64,000 bases of DNA from Oceanicaulis sp. HLUCCA04 (GTDB lineage: Bacteria > Pseudomonadota > Alphaproteobacteria > Caulobacterales > Maricaulaceae), in NCBI GenBank assembly GCA_001314625.1, contig LJSH01000005.1, positions 120,285 to 184,284 of the forward strand. The letters run 5' to 3'. The notes under the pieces were generated by a model that did no database searches, was not told the DNA's origin, and saw nothing but the letters and a program-made list of their open reading frames with translations. Both the position numbers and the translations under genes were made by a program. Within the stretch, counting starts at the first letter, position 1. Each line of letters begins with the position of its first letter. This document shows positions 38,539 to 47,955 of the stretch, one piece after another.

Positions 38539-38985
38539 ATGCGGATGGATGGTATGCAGGGCTTTGGAATCAATGAGTTGGAGATTGGTCAGACAGCGGC
38601 CATAACCCGGCTGGTCGACGATGACGCTGTGCGCCGCTTTGCCGAAGTGTCGGGCGACTTCAATCCGCTGCATCTTGACGAGGAGTATGCCGCCCGCACG
38701 CCGTTTCGCGGGCGCATCGCCCATGGCGCGCTGATCGCCTCGTATATCTCGTGCGTTCTGGGCAATCATCTGCCCGGCCCTGGCGCGGTATTTGCCGGCA
38801 TGACCATGCGCTTTGAACGCCCTGTGCGTATTGGCGACACGGTGATCGCGCGTGCCACCGTGACCGCCATCGATATCCGTCAGCGCCGGGTCATGCTTGA
38901 TTGCGCCTGCGAGGTTGAAGGCGAGCTGTGCATGAAGGCCGAAGCCGAAGTGATGGTACGCAAGCGCCGGGCCGCCGCCGAATGA
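38539..38985 (+). CDS. MaoC-family (R)-specific enoyl-CoA hydratase-like protein
   Basis: A 148-aa hot-dog-fold protein. The hydratase-2 motif is visible as SGDFNPLHLDEEYA...FRGRIAHG, with the catalytic Asp and His (DxxxxH). Such enzymes (PhaJ and relatives) hydrate 2-enoyl-CoA to the R-3-hydroxy form. The exact start is uncertain among ATGs at 38539, 38545 and 38554. Its stop overlaps the ribF start by four bases, an unusual partner for such an enzyme. Confidence 0.85.
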   Translation: MRMDGMQGFGINELEIGQTAAITRLVDDDAVRRFAEVSGDFNPLHLDEEYAARTPFRGRIAHGALIASYISCVLGNHLPGPGAVFAGMTMRFERPVRIGDTVIARATVTAIDIRQRRVMLDCACEVEGELCMKAEAEVMVRKRRAAAE

Positions 38986-39893
38986 GCGGCGTTGCGGCTC
39001 TGGGTAATTTCGACGGTGTACACGCGGGACATTGCGCCGTGCTGGGTCAGGCCCGCGCACTGGCCCAATCGATTGGATCTGAACCTGTTGCGGCGGTCTT
39101 CAGCCCGCATCCGCGCCGCCTGTTCCGGCCGGACGACCCGCCCTTCCGCCTGATGAGTGATAGCCAGCGCGAACGCGCGCTTCTGGCTGCCGGCGCGGCG
39201 CGTGTGGACACGATCCGCTTTGACGCAAGCCTGGCGGCGATGACACCGGAAGAGTTCGTGCGTGTTGTGCTGGTGGGGCAGCTCGCGCTCGACGGTGTGG
39301 TGACGGGGGCCGATTTCTGCTTTGGCAAGGGCAGGGCGGGCAATGCCGAAACGCTCAAAGCCCTGGGCGCCCAGCATGGTCTGGCCGTCGGTATCGCACC
39401 CACCCTGATTGCCGACAGTCTGCAGGACCGGGGCAAGTTCTCGTCCAGCGCCGTGCGCCATGCCTTGCGTGATGGTGATGTTGAAACGGCGGCAAACCTG
39501 CTGGGCCGCGCCTGGGCCATCGAGGGCGAAGTGGCTCATGGCGACAAGCGTGGGCGCACGCTGGGCTTTCCCACCGCCAATATCGCGCTGGGCGAGTATC
39601 TGCGTCCCAGGGCGGGCGTCTATGCGGTGCGCGCGCACCTGCCCGGCCATCCTGGGCTAGTGAAGGGCGTCGCCAATATCGGCAAGCGGCCGACTGTGGA
39701 GGGCACCGAGGAGCGCCTGGAGGTGTATTTCTTCGACTTCTCCGGCGATCTCTACGGAAAGACGCTGGAAGTGGAGTTGCTCGGCTTTATCCGCGAAGAG
39801 CGCCGTTTTGACGGGCTGGAAGCGCTCAAGGCACAGATCGCGGCAGACAGCGCTTCTGCGCGCGCGCTTCTGGACCGCGATGGCGCGTCCTGA
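38982..39893 (+). CDS. ribF: Bifunctional riboflavin kinase/FAD synthetase
   Basis: A 303-aa RibF. The N-terminal FMN adenylyltransferase has the nucleotidyl-transferase motif LGNFDGVHAGH and SSSAVRHAL; the C-terminal kinase (about 180-300) has GRTLGFPTANI and GVANIGKRPTV. It makes FMN and FAD, which supports the flavoenzymes of this window. The ATG overlaps the maoC stop (ATGA). ileS lies downstream, as in many Proteobacteria (ribF-ileS-lspA). Confidence 0.95.
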   Translation: MSGVAALGNFDGVHAGHCAVLGQARALAQSIGSEPVAAVFSPHPRRLFRPDDPPFRLMSDSQRERALLAAGAARVDTIRFDASLAAMTPEEFVRVVLVGQLALDGVVTGADFCFGKGRAGNAETLKALGAQHGLAVGIAPTLIADSLQDRGKFSSSAVRHALRDGDVETAANLLGRAWAIEGEVAHGDKRGRTLGFPTANIALGEYLRPRAGVYAVRAHLPGHPGLVKGVANIGKRPTVEGTEERLEVYFFDFSGDLYGKTLEVELLGFIREERRFDGLEALKAQIAADSASARALLDRDGAS

Positions 39894-39906
39894 TAGACCG
39901 GCGATC

Positions 39907-39981
39907 ATGACATTTCGCATCAACCAGATCACCGCGCCAGCCCCGCGAATTACCGGCCCGGCCCGCATGGACCGCTCCTAG
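39907..39981 (+). CDS. Possible 24-residue peptide ORF between ribF and ileS
   Basis: ATG at 39907 to TAG at 39981 would encode MTFRINQITAPAPRITGPAR plus MDRS. No clear ribosome binding site precedes it. Three of 24 residues are isoleucine, which is mildly suggestive upstream of an isoleucyl-tRNA synthetase gene, but I see no convincing terminator/antiterminator after it. It may be chance. Confidence 0.2.
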   Translation: MTFRINQITAPAPRITGPARMDRS

Positions 39982-40062
39982 AAGCAGGTTCGCGGCAGCC
40001 GGGACAGTTTTTCGCCCCTTGTTGATCTGAAAATACCTAGCCAGAGAACCGGATACGCCGCC

Positions 40063-43032
40063 ATGAACGATGCGAGCGATGCGCCAGCCACCGATACGGC
40101 GCGCGATTACAAAGACACGCTTTTCCTGCCTTCAACCGATTTTCCGATGCGCGCCGGGCTGCCCCAGAGTGAGCCCAAATGGCTGGCGCGCTGGGAAGGT
40201 CTGAATCTGTACCAGCAGATGCGCGAGACGGCCAAAGACCGCGACCGCTTTGTGCTGCATGACGGCCCGCCCTACGCCAACGGCCATATCCATCTGGGTA
40301 CCGGCATGAACAAGATCCTGAAGGATTTTGTCGTGCGCACGCGGCGCATGGCCGGGTTTGACGCGCCCTACCGTCCCGGCTGGGACTGCCACGGCCTGCC
40401 CATCGAATGGAAGGTGGAGCAGAACTATCGCGCCAAGGGCAAGAAAAAGGACGATGTCCCGGTCGCCGAGTTCCGCAAGGCGTGCCGCGATTATGCGGCC
40501 GAGTGGATCGACGTGCAGCGCACCGAATTCAAGCGCCTGGGTGTCGCCGGTGAATGGGACGACCCCTACACCACGATGGCGTTCGACGCCGAAGCGGTGA
40601 TCGTGTCGGAATTCCTGAAATTCGTGGACCGGGGCCTGGTCTATCGCGGCTCCTCGCCGGTGATGTGGTCACCTGTCGAGCAGACCGCTCTGGCCGAGGC
40701 CGAAGTCGAATATCATGACAAGGTCTCCACCACGATCTGGGTGAAATTCCCCGTGCGCGGCGTGAAGATGGATGGCTCGGGCATTTCCCATGCCATGGCC
40801 GGTGCCAGCGTGGTGATCTGGACGACGACGCCCTGGACGATCCCGGCCAACCGCGCGATCTGCTATTCGAAGAAGATCGGCTATGGCCTCTACGAAGTCG
40901 AAGGCGCTGATACCGGCTCTGACTTCCTGCCGTGGGCGCGCCCTGGCGACAAGCTGATCGTGGCGGACGCGCTGTGGGAAGAGGTCGCCAAGGCCGGTTT
41001 CATCGTCAAGGCCAAACGCCTGGGTGATGCCGACATGGACGGCGTGATCTGTTCCCACCCCTTCGCCAAGACCCACAAATACTGGGATTACCGGGTGCCG
41101 CTGCTGGATGGCGATCACGTCACCGACGAGCAGGGGACAGGCTTTGTCCATACCGCGCCTGGCCACGGCGCAGAGGACTATGTGGCCTGGATGGCCAACA
41201 AGATCTGGCATGACCCCAAGGAGCCGATCCCGCACACGGTGGGTCCGGACGGGGCCTATCTGCCCCATATCCCGCTCTTTGCCGGGCTGGAGATCGTGCG
41301 CACCGAAGGCAAGAAAGCCGGTCAGGACGGCCCGGCCAACAAGGCGGTGATCGATACGCTGATCGAGGCGGGCAATCTGCTGGCGCGCGGACGGCTGGAG
41401 CACTCCTATCCGCATTCCTGGAGGTCCAAAGCCCCGGTCATCTTCCGCAACACCAATCAATGGTTTATCGCCATCGACAAGGATATGGGCGACGGCGCGA
41501 CCTTGCGCCAGCGCGCGCTGGAAGCCATTGACGCCACCGAGTGGACACCGAAAACCGCGCGCAACCGCATTCATGCGATGGTATCAGACCGGCCGGACTG
41601 GCTGATCTCACGCCAGCGCGCCTGGGGCGTGCCGCTGACCATTTTCGTCAACAAGGTGACCGGCGACATCCTCAATGACGCAGAGGTCAATGCCCGCATC
41701 GTGAAAGCCGTCGAGGCTGCCGGCGCGGATGCCTGGTTCGAGACCGATCCGCAGGTATTCCTGGGCGACAAATACGTGGCTGCCGAATACGAGCAGGTCA
41801 CCGATATTCTCGATGTCTGGTTTGATTCCGGCTCCACCCATGCCTTTGCCTTGCGTGAGGGCGAGTGGCCGGCCGATGTCTATCTGGAAGGCTCCGACCA
41901 GCATCGCGGCTGGTTCCAGTCCTCGTTGCTGGAGGCGTGCGGCACCCGCGGGCGTGCGCCCTATAACGCGGTCGTGACGCACGGCTTCATTGTCGACGAG
42001 AAGGGCATGAAGATGTCCAAATCGCTCGGCAATGTGCTGGCGCCCAACGCCGTGGCCGACAAGTATGGCGCGGATATCCTGCGCCTGTGGGCGGCCAGCG
42101 CGGACTATTCAGGCGATCTCAGGATTGGTGAGGCGATCCTGCAATCGGCGGTCGATTCCTATCGCAAGCTCAGAAACACGCTCAAATACCTGCTGGGCGC
42201 GCTGGACGGCTATTCAGACGCTGAACGCGTGGACCCGGCAGACATGCCAGCGCTCGAGCGTTTCATGCTGCACCGCATGGCAGAGCTGGATGAGACCGTG
42301 CGTGCCGCTTATGCCGCCTATGATTTCAAGCGGGCCTGGTCGGCATTGTTCAATTTCTGCGTCAATGATCTGTCGGCCTTCTATCTCGATATCCGCAAGG
42401 ACAGCCTGTATTGCGACCGTCCGGACGCGATCCGCCGCCGGTCAGCCCGCACGGTGATGGCCGAACTTCTCGACCGGATCGCCTTGTGGATGGCGCCGCT
42501 CTTGCCCTTCACGATGGAGGAGGTCTGGGCCTCGCGCTATGGCGAGGACGCGCGTTCAGTCCATCTGGAGACGTTCAAGGCCACGCCGGAGAATTGGCGT
42601 GATGAGGCGCGCGCCGAACGCTGGCGGACGATCCGGCGGCTGCGCCGGGGTGTGACCGCCGCGCTGGAAATCATGCGCCGTGACAAGGTCATCGGTTCGA
42701 GCCTTGAGGCCGCGCCCGAAGTGTATGTCACGGACCCGGCCTACCGGGCAGTACTGGACGGTGAAGCACCGGGCGGCGTCGATGATTTTCTCGCCGAGCT
42801 GTGCATCACCAGCCAGGCGCACCTGAAAGACGGTGAGGGGCCGGCCGGCGCCTTCCGCACCGAAGACGCTCCCGGCGTCGCCGTTGTCTTTAAACCAGCC
42901 GAGGGCCGCAAATGCGCGCGTTCATGGCGGATCACGAGCGATGTCGGCTCGGATCCGCGCTATCCGGATCTGTCAGCGCGCGATGCCGACGCTGTCGCCT
43001 GGTATGATATGCAAAAGGGCCATGGCGCATGA
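40063..43032 (+). CDS. ileS: Isoleucyl-tRNA synthetase
   Basis: A 989-aa class Ia synthetase. The HIGH motif is DGPPYANGHIHLGTG, the KMSKS loop is KGMKMSKSLGN, and WTTTPWTIPANRA marks the editing domain. A C-terminal zinc finger is not evident from the tail, which is common in alphaproteobacteria. Its stop overlaps the lspA start by four bases. Confidence 0.97.
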   Translation: MNDASDAPATDTARDYKDTLFLPSTDFPMRAGLPQSEPKWLARWEGLNLYQQMRETAKDRDRFVLHDGPPYANGHIHLGTGMNKILKDFVVRTRRMAGFDAPYRPGWDCHGLPIEWKVEQNYRAKGKKKDDVPVAEFRKACRDYAAEWIDVQRTEFKRLGVAGEWDDPYTTMAFDAEAVIVSEFLKFVDRGLVYRGSSPVMWSPVEQTALAEAEVEYHDKVSTTIWVKFPVRGVKMDGSGISHAMAGASVVIWTTTPWTIPANRAICYSKKIGYGLYEVEGADTGSDFLPWARPGDKLIVADALWEEVAKAGFIVKAKRLGDADMDGVICSHPFAKTHKYWDYRVPLLDGDHVTDEQGTGFVHTAPGHGAEDYVAWMANKIWHDPKEPIPHTVGPDGAYLPHIPLFAGLEIVRTEGKKAGQDGPANKAVIDTLIEAGNLLARGRLEHSYPHSWRSKAPVIFRNTNQWFIAIDKDMGDGATLRQRALEAIDATEWTPKTARNRIHAMVSDRPDWLISRQRAWGVPLTIFVNKVTGDILNDAEVNARIVKAVEAAGADAWFETDPQVFLGDKYVAAEYEQVTDILDVWFDSGSTHAFALREGEWPADVYLEGSDQHRGWFQSSLLEACGTRGRAPYNAVVTHGFIVDEKGMKMSKSLGNVLAPNAVADKYGADILRLWAASADYSGDLRIGEAILQSAVDSYRKLRNTLKYLLGALDGYSDAERVDPADMPALERFMLHRMAELDETVRAAYAAYDFKRAWSALFNFCVNDLSAFYLDIRKDSLYCDRPDAIRRRSARTVMAELLDRIALWMAPLLPFTMEEVWASRYGEDARSVHLETFKATPENWRDEARAERWRTIRRLRRGVTAALEIMRRDKVIGSSLEAAPEVYVTDPAYRAVLDGEAPGGVDDFLAELCITSQAHLKDGEGPAGAFRTEDAPGVAVVFKPAEGRKCARSWRITSDVGSDPRYPDLSARDADAVAWYDMQKGHGA

Positions 43033-43574
43033 ACATGCTCGCTCGCTACATCCCTTCCGCCCGGCTTGCGGCCATCGGCGCAGGGCTCGCTATTCTCGTG
43101 ATCGTGCTCGATCAGGCCACCAAGTTTTGGATTCTCAATGGTCTCGGCTTCATGGAAGGCGGACCGGGGACGCGTATCGAGGTGCTCGATCCATGGTTCA
43201 ACCTGACCATGGTGTGGAACCGGGGTGTGAGCTTTGGCCTGTTTGCCGCCGAGAGCGTCTGGACGCGGCTCCTGCTGATCGTGTTCTCGCTGGGCATTGC
43301 CAGCGTCATCGCATTCTGGCTGACCCGCGCAGAGCGGCAGCTGCAGGCGCTCGCCTTCGGCCTGATCATTGGCGGGGCAATCGGTAACGTCATTGACCGG
43401 ATCGCCTATGGCGCTGTTGCAGACTTTCTCGACTTCTCCGGCCTGTGGTTTCCCTACGTGTTCAATGTGGCTGACGCGGCCATTTCGGCGGGTGTTGCGG
43501 GCCTCATCCTGGACCTGCTGGTCAATGGCAGTGAACGCAAGCCTGCCGCTCCCGCAGACGGGGCGTCAGATTAA
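43029..43574 (+). CDS. lspA: Lipoprotein signal peptidase
   Basis: A 181-aa four-helix inner-membrane aspartyl peptidase that removes signal peptides from lipoproteins such as the several in this window. Catalytic aspartates lie in NVIDRIAYGAVADFLDF; the conserved MVWNRGVSFGLFA and VLDQATKFW segments are present. It is coupled to ileS by a four-base overlap, and the last helix is followed by a short polar tail. Confidence 0.95.
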   Translation: MNMLARYIPSARLAAIGAGLAILVIVLDQATKFWILNGLGFMEGGPGTRIEVLDPWFNLTMVWNRGVSFGLFAAESVWTRLLLIVFSLGIASVIAFWLTRAERQLQALAFGLIIGGAIGNVIDRIAYGAVADFLDFSGLWFPYVFNVADAAISAGVAGLILDLLVNGSERKPAAPADGASD

Positions 43575-43668
43575 ACTCGTGTCATTCCTGCCGGTGAGGG
43601 TGGCGTTCCCCGCCAAGCCTCTGTTAGAACACAGGCTGACTTTTTCAGTTTCAGGAGCGTCTTGATCC

Positions 43669-44208
43669 ATGCGCACCCAAAATATCATTGCTGTGGCGGC
43701 CATGGCCCTTGTCGGCGCAAGCGCCTGCACATCGGGTGTTCGCCAGGCTCTCGGCACCGAGCGCACTGCACCGGACGAGTTTCGCGTCGTGACTATCGCC
43801 CCGCTGACCGTGCCGCCCGAATACTCGCTGCGTCCGCCGGCGCCGGGCCAGTTGCGTGCTGAAGACATTTTCCCGGACCAGCAGGCGCGCCGCGCGCTGT
43901 TTGGCGATTTCTCGTCCGAGAACGCCAGCCGCGGAGAGATCCTGCTTGCCGCACGCGCTGGCGGCGCGGATGCCAACCCGAATGTCCGCGCCCTCATTGA
44001 TGGCGAGACGGCGGCTGTTGTTCGCAAGAATGAGAGCTTTGCTGACCGGCTGATGTTCTGGGAACCGGACTCGGTTCGTCCTGCCGCCGACAGCGATGCG
44101 CCCATCGATGTCGAGGAAGAGCGCCGCCGTATCACCGAAGTGACGGGTGGCGGCGATGTCATCATCGTGCAGCCGCGCCGCTCCGGCCGCAAGCTGCCGG
44201 GGCTCTAG
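43669..44208 (+). CDS. bamF: DUF3035 lipoprotein, BamF subunit of the BAM complex
   Basis: A 179-aa lipoprotein (lipobox VGASAC) of the DUF3035 family, described in Caulobacter as the BAM-complex subunit BamF. The BamC-like motif is APDEFRVVTIAPLTVPPEYSLRPPAPGQ. The rest is low-complexity and charged. Position just after lspA is common in alphaproteobacteria. A hairpin terminator follows. Confidence 0.85.
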   Translation: MRTQNIIAVAAMALVGASACTSGVRQALGTERTAPDEFRVVTIAPLTVPPEYSLRPPAPGQLRAEDIFPDQQARRALFGDFSSENASRGEILLAARAGGADANPNVRALIDGETAAVVRKNESFADRLMFWEPDSVRPAADSDAPIDVEEERRRITEVTGGGDVIIVQPRRSGRKLPGL

Positions 44209-44241
44209 GCCGCAGCATCCCAATTCAGACCCGTTGAAAAC

Positions 44242-44269
44242 CCCGGATGGCAACATCCGGGTTTTTTTT
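44242..44269 (+). terminator. Rho-independent terminator after bamF
   Basis: CCCGGATG, loop GCAA, CATCCGGG, then eight T residues (44262-44269). Confidence 0.9.
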
Positions 44270-44283
44270 GTTTTGAATAATCA

Positions 44284-44375
44284 CTGAAACCCCGGACGCG
44301 AAGCGATCCGGGGCCGGTTTCAGGATTACCCTGCATAAGGTCCCGGCTCTGCGCTGCGCTTGGCCGGGAGTTCAG
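44284..44375 (+). repeat. Repeat family B, copy 1 (TGAAAC-ended palindrome)
   Basis: Starts CTGAAACCCCGGACGCGAAG; its first arm pairs CCCCGGA with TCCGGGG around CGCGAAGCGA and closes with GGTTTCAG. A second arm (CCCGGC...GGCCGGG) ends at TTCAG. The leading 31 bases are identical to copy 4 at 60371. It lies between the bamF terminator and the converging marR stop, eight bases away. Confidence 0.7.
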
Positions 44376-44382
44376 CCCCAAG

Positions 44383-44820
44383 CTACCCGGCTTCATCGCT
44401 ATTCAGACGGCCCAGCAGATCGTGCAGGCGGTCGGTGTCTTCATCGCCCAGCCGTTCGGCCAGTTCCAGATTGATGTCGCGCAGGACCTGATCGGCTTTC
44501 ACGGCCAGTTCGCGTCCCGCTTCGGTAAGCGTAACGATGGCCCCGCGACGGTCCCCGGAATCGGTACTGCGCGACACCAGTCCGGCTGCCTCCATGCGGG
44601 TGATGAGCCCGGTGACGGCCGGTGCGCCCAGTGCCAGCGTTTCCGATATGGCCCCCATCCGGCGCTCGCCGCGGCGCATCAGCAGGAACAGCACGGCGGA
44701 CTGGGCGGCGGATACACCGGCCTCCCTGCGCAGGCGCGCATCGGCGGTCCGGTGCAATCGCCGGGCGGTGATTTCCAGCAGGAGATAAAGCCGCCTGTCG
44801 ACGGCGCGCGCGCGTGCCAT
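44383..44820 (-). CDS. MarR-family transcriptional regulator
   Basis: A 145-aa winged-helix protein. The DNA-binding part runs from about 40 to 105: VLFLLMRRGERRMGAISETLALGAPAVTGLITRMEAAGLVSRS, then DRRGAIVTLTEAG, the wing. MarR proteins sense phenolics, oxidants or lipids; the ligand here is unknown. It is followed by nothing on its strand and preceded by a methyltransferase gene on the same strand further upstream. Confidence 0.88.
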   Translation of the reverse strand: MARARAVDRRLYLLLEITARRLHRTADARLRREAGVSAAQSAVLFLLMRRGERRMGAISETLALGAPAVTGLITRMEAAGLVSRSTDSGDRRGAIVTLTEAGRELAVKADQVLRDINLELAERLGDEDTDRLHDLLGRLNSDEAG

Positions 44821-44858
44821 ACGTCTTGATGGCTTGATTCAAGCGCGTATGGAACCGG

Positions 44859-45506
44859 TCAGCGGGTAAACTGCCAGACGCGCGCCAGGCGCACATCGCG
44901 GTCTTCCAGATCGCGGCTGACGGGCGTGTCATAGCGGGCCAGGGGTTCGAGCTTGTCCTTGGGGAGAAAATGGCGTCCGGGGTCGCCGATCAGCACCACG
45001 CAGCCGCGCCGGTGCAAGTCTTCCAGCCAGCCTGCGATACGCTGAGCGCCGGGCCCTTCGTAGAAAACATCGCCTGCCAACACCACGTCCCAGCCCCTAT
45101 CGGCGCCGACCAGATCAGTGTGCTCGGCATGAATATCGACCGTGTTCAGGGCGGCATTGGCCCGAATCGCTTCCACTGCGAAGGCGTCAATCTCGCTGGA
45201 ATCAACGCGCGCCGCCCCGGCTTTGGCCGCGCCGATGCCCGCGATACCGCACCCGCTGGCAAAGTCGAGCACGTAGCGGCCGGCTACCAGCGCCGGGTTG
45301 TCCATCAGATAGCGTGCCAGCGCCTGCCCGCCGGCCCAGGCGAAAGCCCAGAAAGGCGGGGGCAGTCCCGCCTCGCCCAGCGCTTCCTCGGTCTGCTGCC
45401 ATATCGCGATGGTCTCGTCGGCGAGATGAAAGCGCAGCTCCGGGGTCAGCGGCGCAGCGGCGATCCTGGTGTGGGCGCGGATAAACTGATGCGGATCGTC
45501 GATCAT
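44859..45506 (-). CDS. Protein lysine methyltransferase, ETF-beta-methyltransferase-like
   Basis: A 215-aa class I methyltransferase. The SAM-binding loop is VLDFASGCGIAGIGAAKAGA, the acidic residue after strand 2 is SSEIDAFA, and the post-motif GDVFYE resembles the PrmA/ETFBKMT group. FWAFAWAGGQALARYL upstream is shared with mitochondrial ETF-beta lysine methyltransferase and its bacterial relatives. Electron-transfer flavoprotein would be a sensible target in an organism with acyl-CoA dehydrogenases, but that is inference. Confidence 0.82.
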   Translation of the reverse strand: MIDDPHQFIRAHTRIAAAPLTPELRFHLADETIAIWQQTEEALGEAGLPPPFWAFAWAGGQALARYLMDNPALVAGRYVLDFASGCGIAGIGAAKAGAARVDSSEIDAFAVEAIRANAALNTVDIHAEHTDLVGADRGWDVVLAGDVFYEGPGAQRIAGWLEDLHRRGCVVLIGDPGRHFLPKDKLEPLARYDTPVSRDLEDRDVRLARVWQFTR

Positions 45507-45547
45507 GTCTGGCGTCTATACCGCCAGCGCGCATGTCGCCAGCCCGG

Positions 45548-46060
45548 CTATGCGCCGTTTGCCGGGATGAATTGCAGCGCCACGCCGTTATTGCACCAGC
45601 GCTGGCCTGTCGGCTGCGGACCGTCATCAAAGACATGGCCCTGATGCCCGCCGCAGCGGGTGCAATGATACTCGGTGCGCGGGGTCCAGATCCGGTAATC
45701 GGTCTTGGTGTCCAGGGCGTCATCCAGCGGCTGCCAGAAGCTGGGCCAGCCGGTGCCGGATTCATATTTGGTCTCCGACGAAAACAGCGGCAGGGCGCAG
45801 CCCGCGCAGGCATAAATGCCCTCGCGTGTTTCCTCGTTGAGCGGTGATGATCCGGGCCGCTCGGTGCCTTCGCGGCGCAGCACGTTGAACTGCGCAGGCG
45901 TCAGCCGCTCGCGCCATTGCGCTTCGGTCAGGTTGGCCCAGTCAATGTCATCATCATTGGCAGAGGTGCCGGCTGTGACGGTTTCAGCCGACCCGGTATT
46001 GGCAGGCCCGCAAGCGGCAAGCGAGATGCCGGAGAGAAGAGCAAGACGGCGCGTCAGCAT
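45548..46060 (-). CDS. msrB: Peptide-methionine (R)-S-oxide reductase, lipoprotein form
   Basis: A 170-aa MsrB with a lipoprotein signal peptide (LSGISLAAC), so it repairs oxidised methionine in envelope proteins. Zinc cysteines are in CAGCALP and CTRCGGHQGHVF; the catalytic cysteine is in GQRWCNNGVAL. The TEAQWRERLTPAQFNVLRREGTERP leader is standard. The start at 46060 fits the signal peptide; a longer frame upstream has none. Confidence 0.93.
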   Translation of the reverse strand: MLTRRLALLSGISLAACGPANTGSAETVTAGTSANDDDIDWANLTEAQWRERLTPAQFNVLRREGTERPGSSPLNEETREGIYACAGCALPLFSSETKYESGTGWPSFWQPLDDALDTKTDYRIWTPRTEYHCTRCGGHQGHVFDDGPQPTGQRWCNNGVALQFIPANGA

Positions 46061-46127
46061 GGCAGGCTCCTTGTGTGTCACCCCTAAGAAGTAGGGTGAC
46101 ACATCTGTCCGGCTAGCCACCGCGCGA

Positions 46128-47078
46128 TCACATCGGCGCGAGCGCCGCCAGCATCAGGGCCGTCAGCAGGATCAGCCCCGCCTCGCGATTGGATTTGAAA
46201 TGGGCAAGGCAGCCCGCGCCGTCCTCGGGGCGAAAGCGCGATGCCTGCCAGACCAGATGCACTGCATAGGCTGCAAACACAGGCGCGAAGATCAGTCCGG
46301 CGCCCGCCTTGATGGCGGCCGCTGCCGTCAGGGCCAGCGATGTGCCATAGATCGCTCCTACAGCCGGGCCAATGGCATTGCCCAGAGCGCGGGCTGAGGA
46401 TTTGACGCCCACCAGCGCGTCATCCTCCATGTCCTGACAGGCGTAGATTGTGTCATAGCCAAGCGTCCACAGGGCTGCGGCGGCATAGAGCAGGCCTGCA
46501 GCCAGCCAGTCGGTTCCGCCCAGCGCCGCATAGCCCACCAGCACGCCCCAGTTGAAGGTGAGGCCCAGCCAGACCTGCGGCCACCAGGTGATGCGCTTCA
46601 TGAAGGGATAGGCGGCGACCAGCAGCAGCGCGGCCAGGGCGATGGCGATGGCGAGCGGCGGCAGGAAGACCAGCACGAGCCCGCCAACAGCGCATTGTGC
46701 GGCGAGGAAGGCGAGCGCCTGTTTTACACTGATCGTGCCGGCTGCCAGTGGCCGGTCTGCCGTGCGGGCCACCTTCGCATCCAGATCGCGGTCGGCGATG
46801 TCATTCCAGGTGCATCCGGCACCGCGCATGGCAATCGCACCTATGGCCAGCAGGACGGCGTAGCCGAACAGCGCCAAGGTGATGCCCGTCTCGATGGCCG
46901 CCAGAGCCAGACCCCAGAAGCACGGTATGGCCAGCAGCCAGAAGCCGACAGGCCGGTCATAACGGGCAAGGCGCAAATAGGGCCGCCAGCCTTCAGGCGC
47001 GCGATCCACAAAGCTGCGGGCAACGGAGTCTGCAACCCTGCGGTCCGGCGCAGAAGGGGTGGGGGGCGTCTTGATCAT
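46128..47078 (-). CDS. ubiA: 4-hydroxybenzoate polyprenyltransferase
   Basis: A 316-aa membrane prenyltransferase with about eight helices that attaches the polyprenyl tail in ubiquinone synthesis. The first Asp-rich motif is NDIADRDLDAKVARTADRPL; the second is YDTIYACQDMEDDALVGVKS. The conserved LARYDRPVGFWLLAIPCFWG marks the first helix. It diverges from rsmE. Confidence 0.95.
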   Translation of the reverse strand: MIKTPPTPSAPDRRVADSVARSFVDRAPEGWRPYLRLARYDRPVGFWLLAIPCFWGLALAAIETGITLALFGYAVLLAIGAIAMRGAGCTWNDIADRDLDAKVARTADRPLAAGTISVKQALAFLAAQCAVGGLVLVFLPPLAIAIALAALLLVAAYPFMKRITWWPQVWLGLTFNWGVLVGYAALGGTDWLAAGLLYAAAALWTLGYDTIYACQDMEDDALVGVKSSARALGNAIGPAVGAIYGTSLALTAAAAIKAGAGLIFAPVFAAYAVHLVWQASRFRPEDGAGCLAHFKSNREAGLILLTALMLAALAPM

Positions 47079-47174
47079 CCCTGCCTGTTTAGCGGCCAAG
47101 GCGATGCCCGCAAAGACGATGCGCACAACTTGCGCGCTTTTCGCGCACGCCGGCACGCGTTAAACCGGCGGCCC

Positions 47175-47942
47175 ATGAGCACCACACCCCGCCTCTTTGT
47201 CGATGCGCCGCTGGCCGAAGGCGCCCATATCACGTTGCCGCGCGAGCAGGCGCACTATCTGATCAATGTCATGCGCCGGGAGACCGGCGCGCCCGTGCGC
47301 ATCTTCAACGGCCGTGACGGGGAATGGCAGGCGGTCGTCAGTGAGGCGTCGCGCAAGAGTGCCGTGCTGGCAGTCGAATCGCGTCTTCGCGAACAAACGG
47401 GCGTGCCGCCACTTCGCCTGTGCTTTGCGCCTGTAAAGAAGTCGCGCACCGATTTCATTGTCGAGAAAGCCACCGAGCTGGGTGCATCGGCCATCCAGCC
47501 GGTCATCACGCGGCGCACGCAGTCAGAGCGGGTCCGCACCGACCGGTTGATGGCGCTGGCCACCGAAGCGACCGAGCAGACCGAGCGGCTATGCCTGCCG
47601 GACGTGTCAGAGCCGGTGACGCTGGAGCGCTTGCTGGCGGACTGGCCGCAAGGCGAACGCGTGATTTTCTGCGATGAATCCGGAGAGGGCGAGGGGGCGT
47701 GGGGCGGGCCAGAGGGCCGCGCGCGGCCCATGCTGGACGTGTTGCAGGCAGAGCCTGACCCATCAGGTTCGTGGGCCATCCTGATCGGTCCCGAGGGCGG
47801 GTTTGATGAACACGAGCGCGCGCATCTGCGCTCACTGTCCTTTGTGCGCGCCGTCACGCTGGGGCCGCGCATCTTGCGCGCCGACACAGCGGCGGTGACA
47901 GCGCTGGCGCTGTGGCAGGCCGTGCTGGGCGACTGGCGTTAG
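47175..47942 (+). CDS. rsmE: 16S rRNA (uracil(1498)-N3)-methyltransferase
   Basis: A 255-aa SPOUT methyltransferase. An N-terminal PUA-like segment contains HYLINVMRRETGAPVRIFNG; the SPOUT knot shows KSRTDFIVEKATELGASAIQPV, LIGPEGGFDEHE and LGPRILRADTAAVTAL. It modifies U1498. In many relatives gshA follows directly; here a large minus-strand TPR gene intervenes. Confidence 0.94.
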   Translation: MSTTPRLFVDAPLAEGAHITLPREQAHYLINVMRRETGAPVRIFNGRDGEWQAVVSEASRKSAVLAVESRLREQTGVPPLRLCFAPVKKSRTDFIVEKATELGASAIQPVITRRTQSERVRTDRLMALATEATEQTERLCLPDVSEPVTLERLLADWPQGERVIFCDESGEGEGAWGGPEGRARPMLDVLQAEPDPSGSWAILIGPEGGFDEHERAHLRSLSFVRAVTLGPRILRADTAAVTALALWQAVLGDWR

Positions 47943-47955
47943 TTTCCCATACTTG

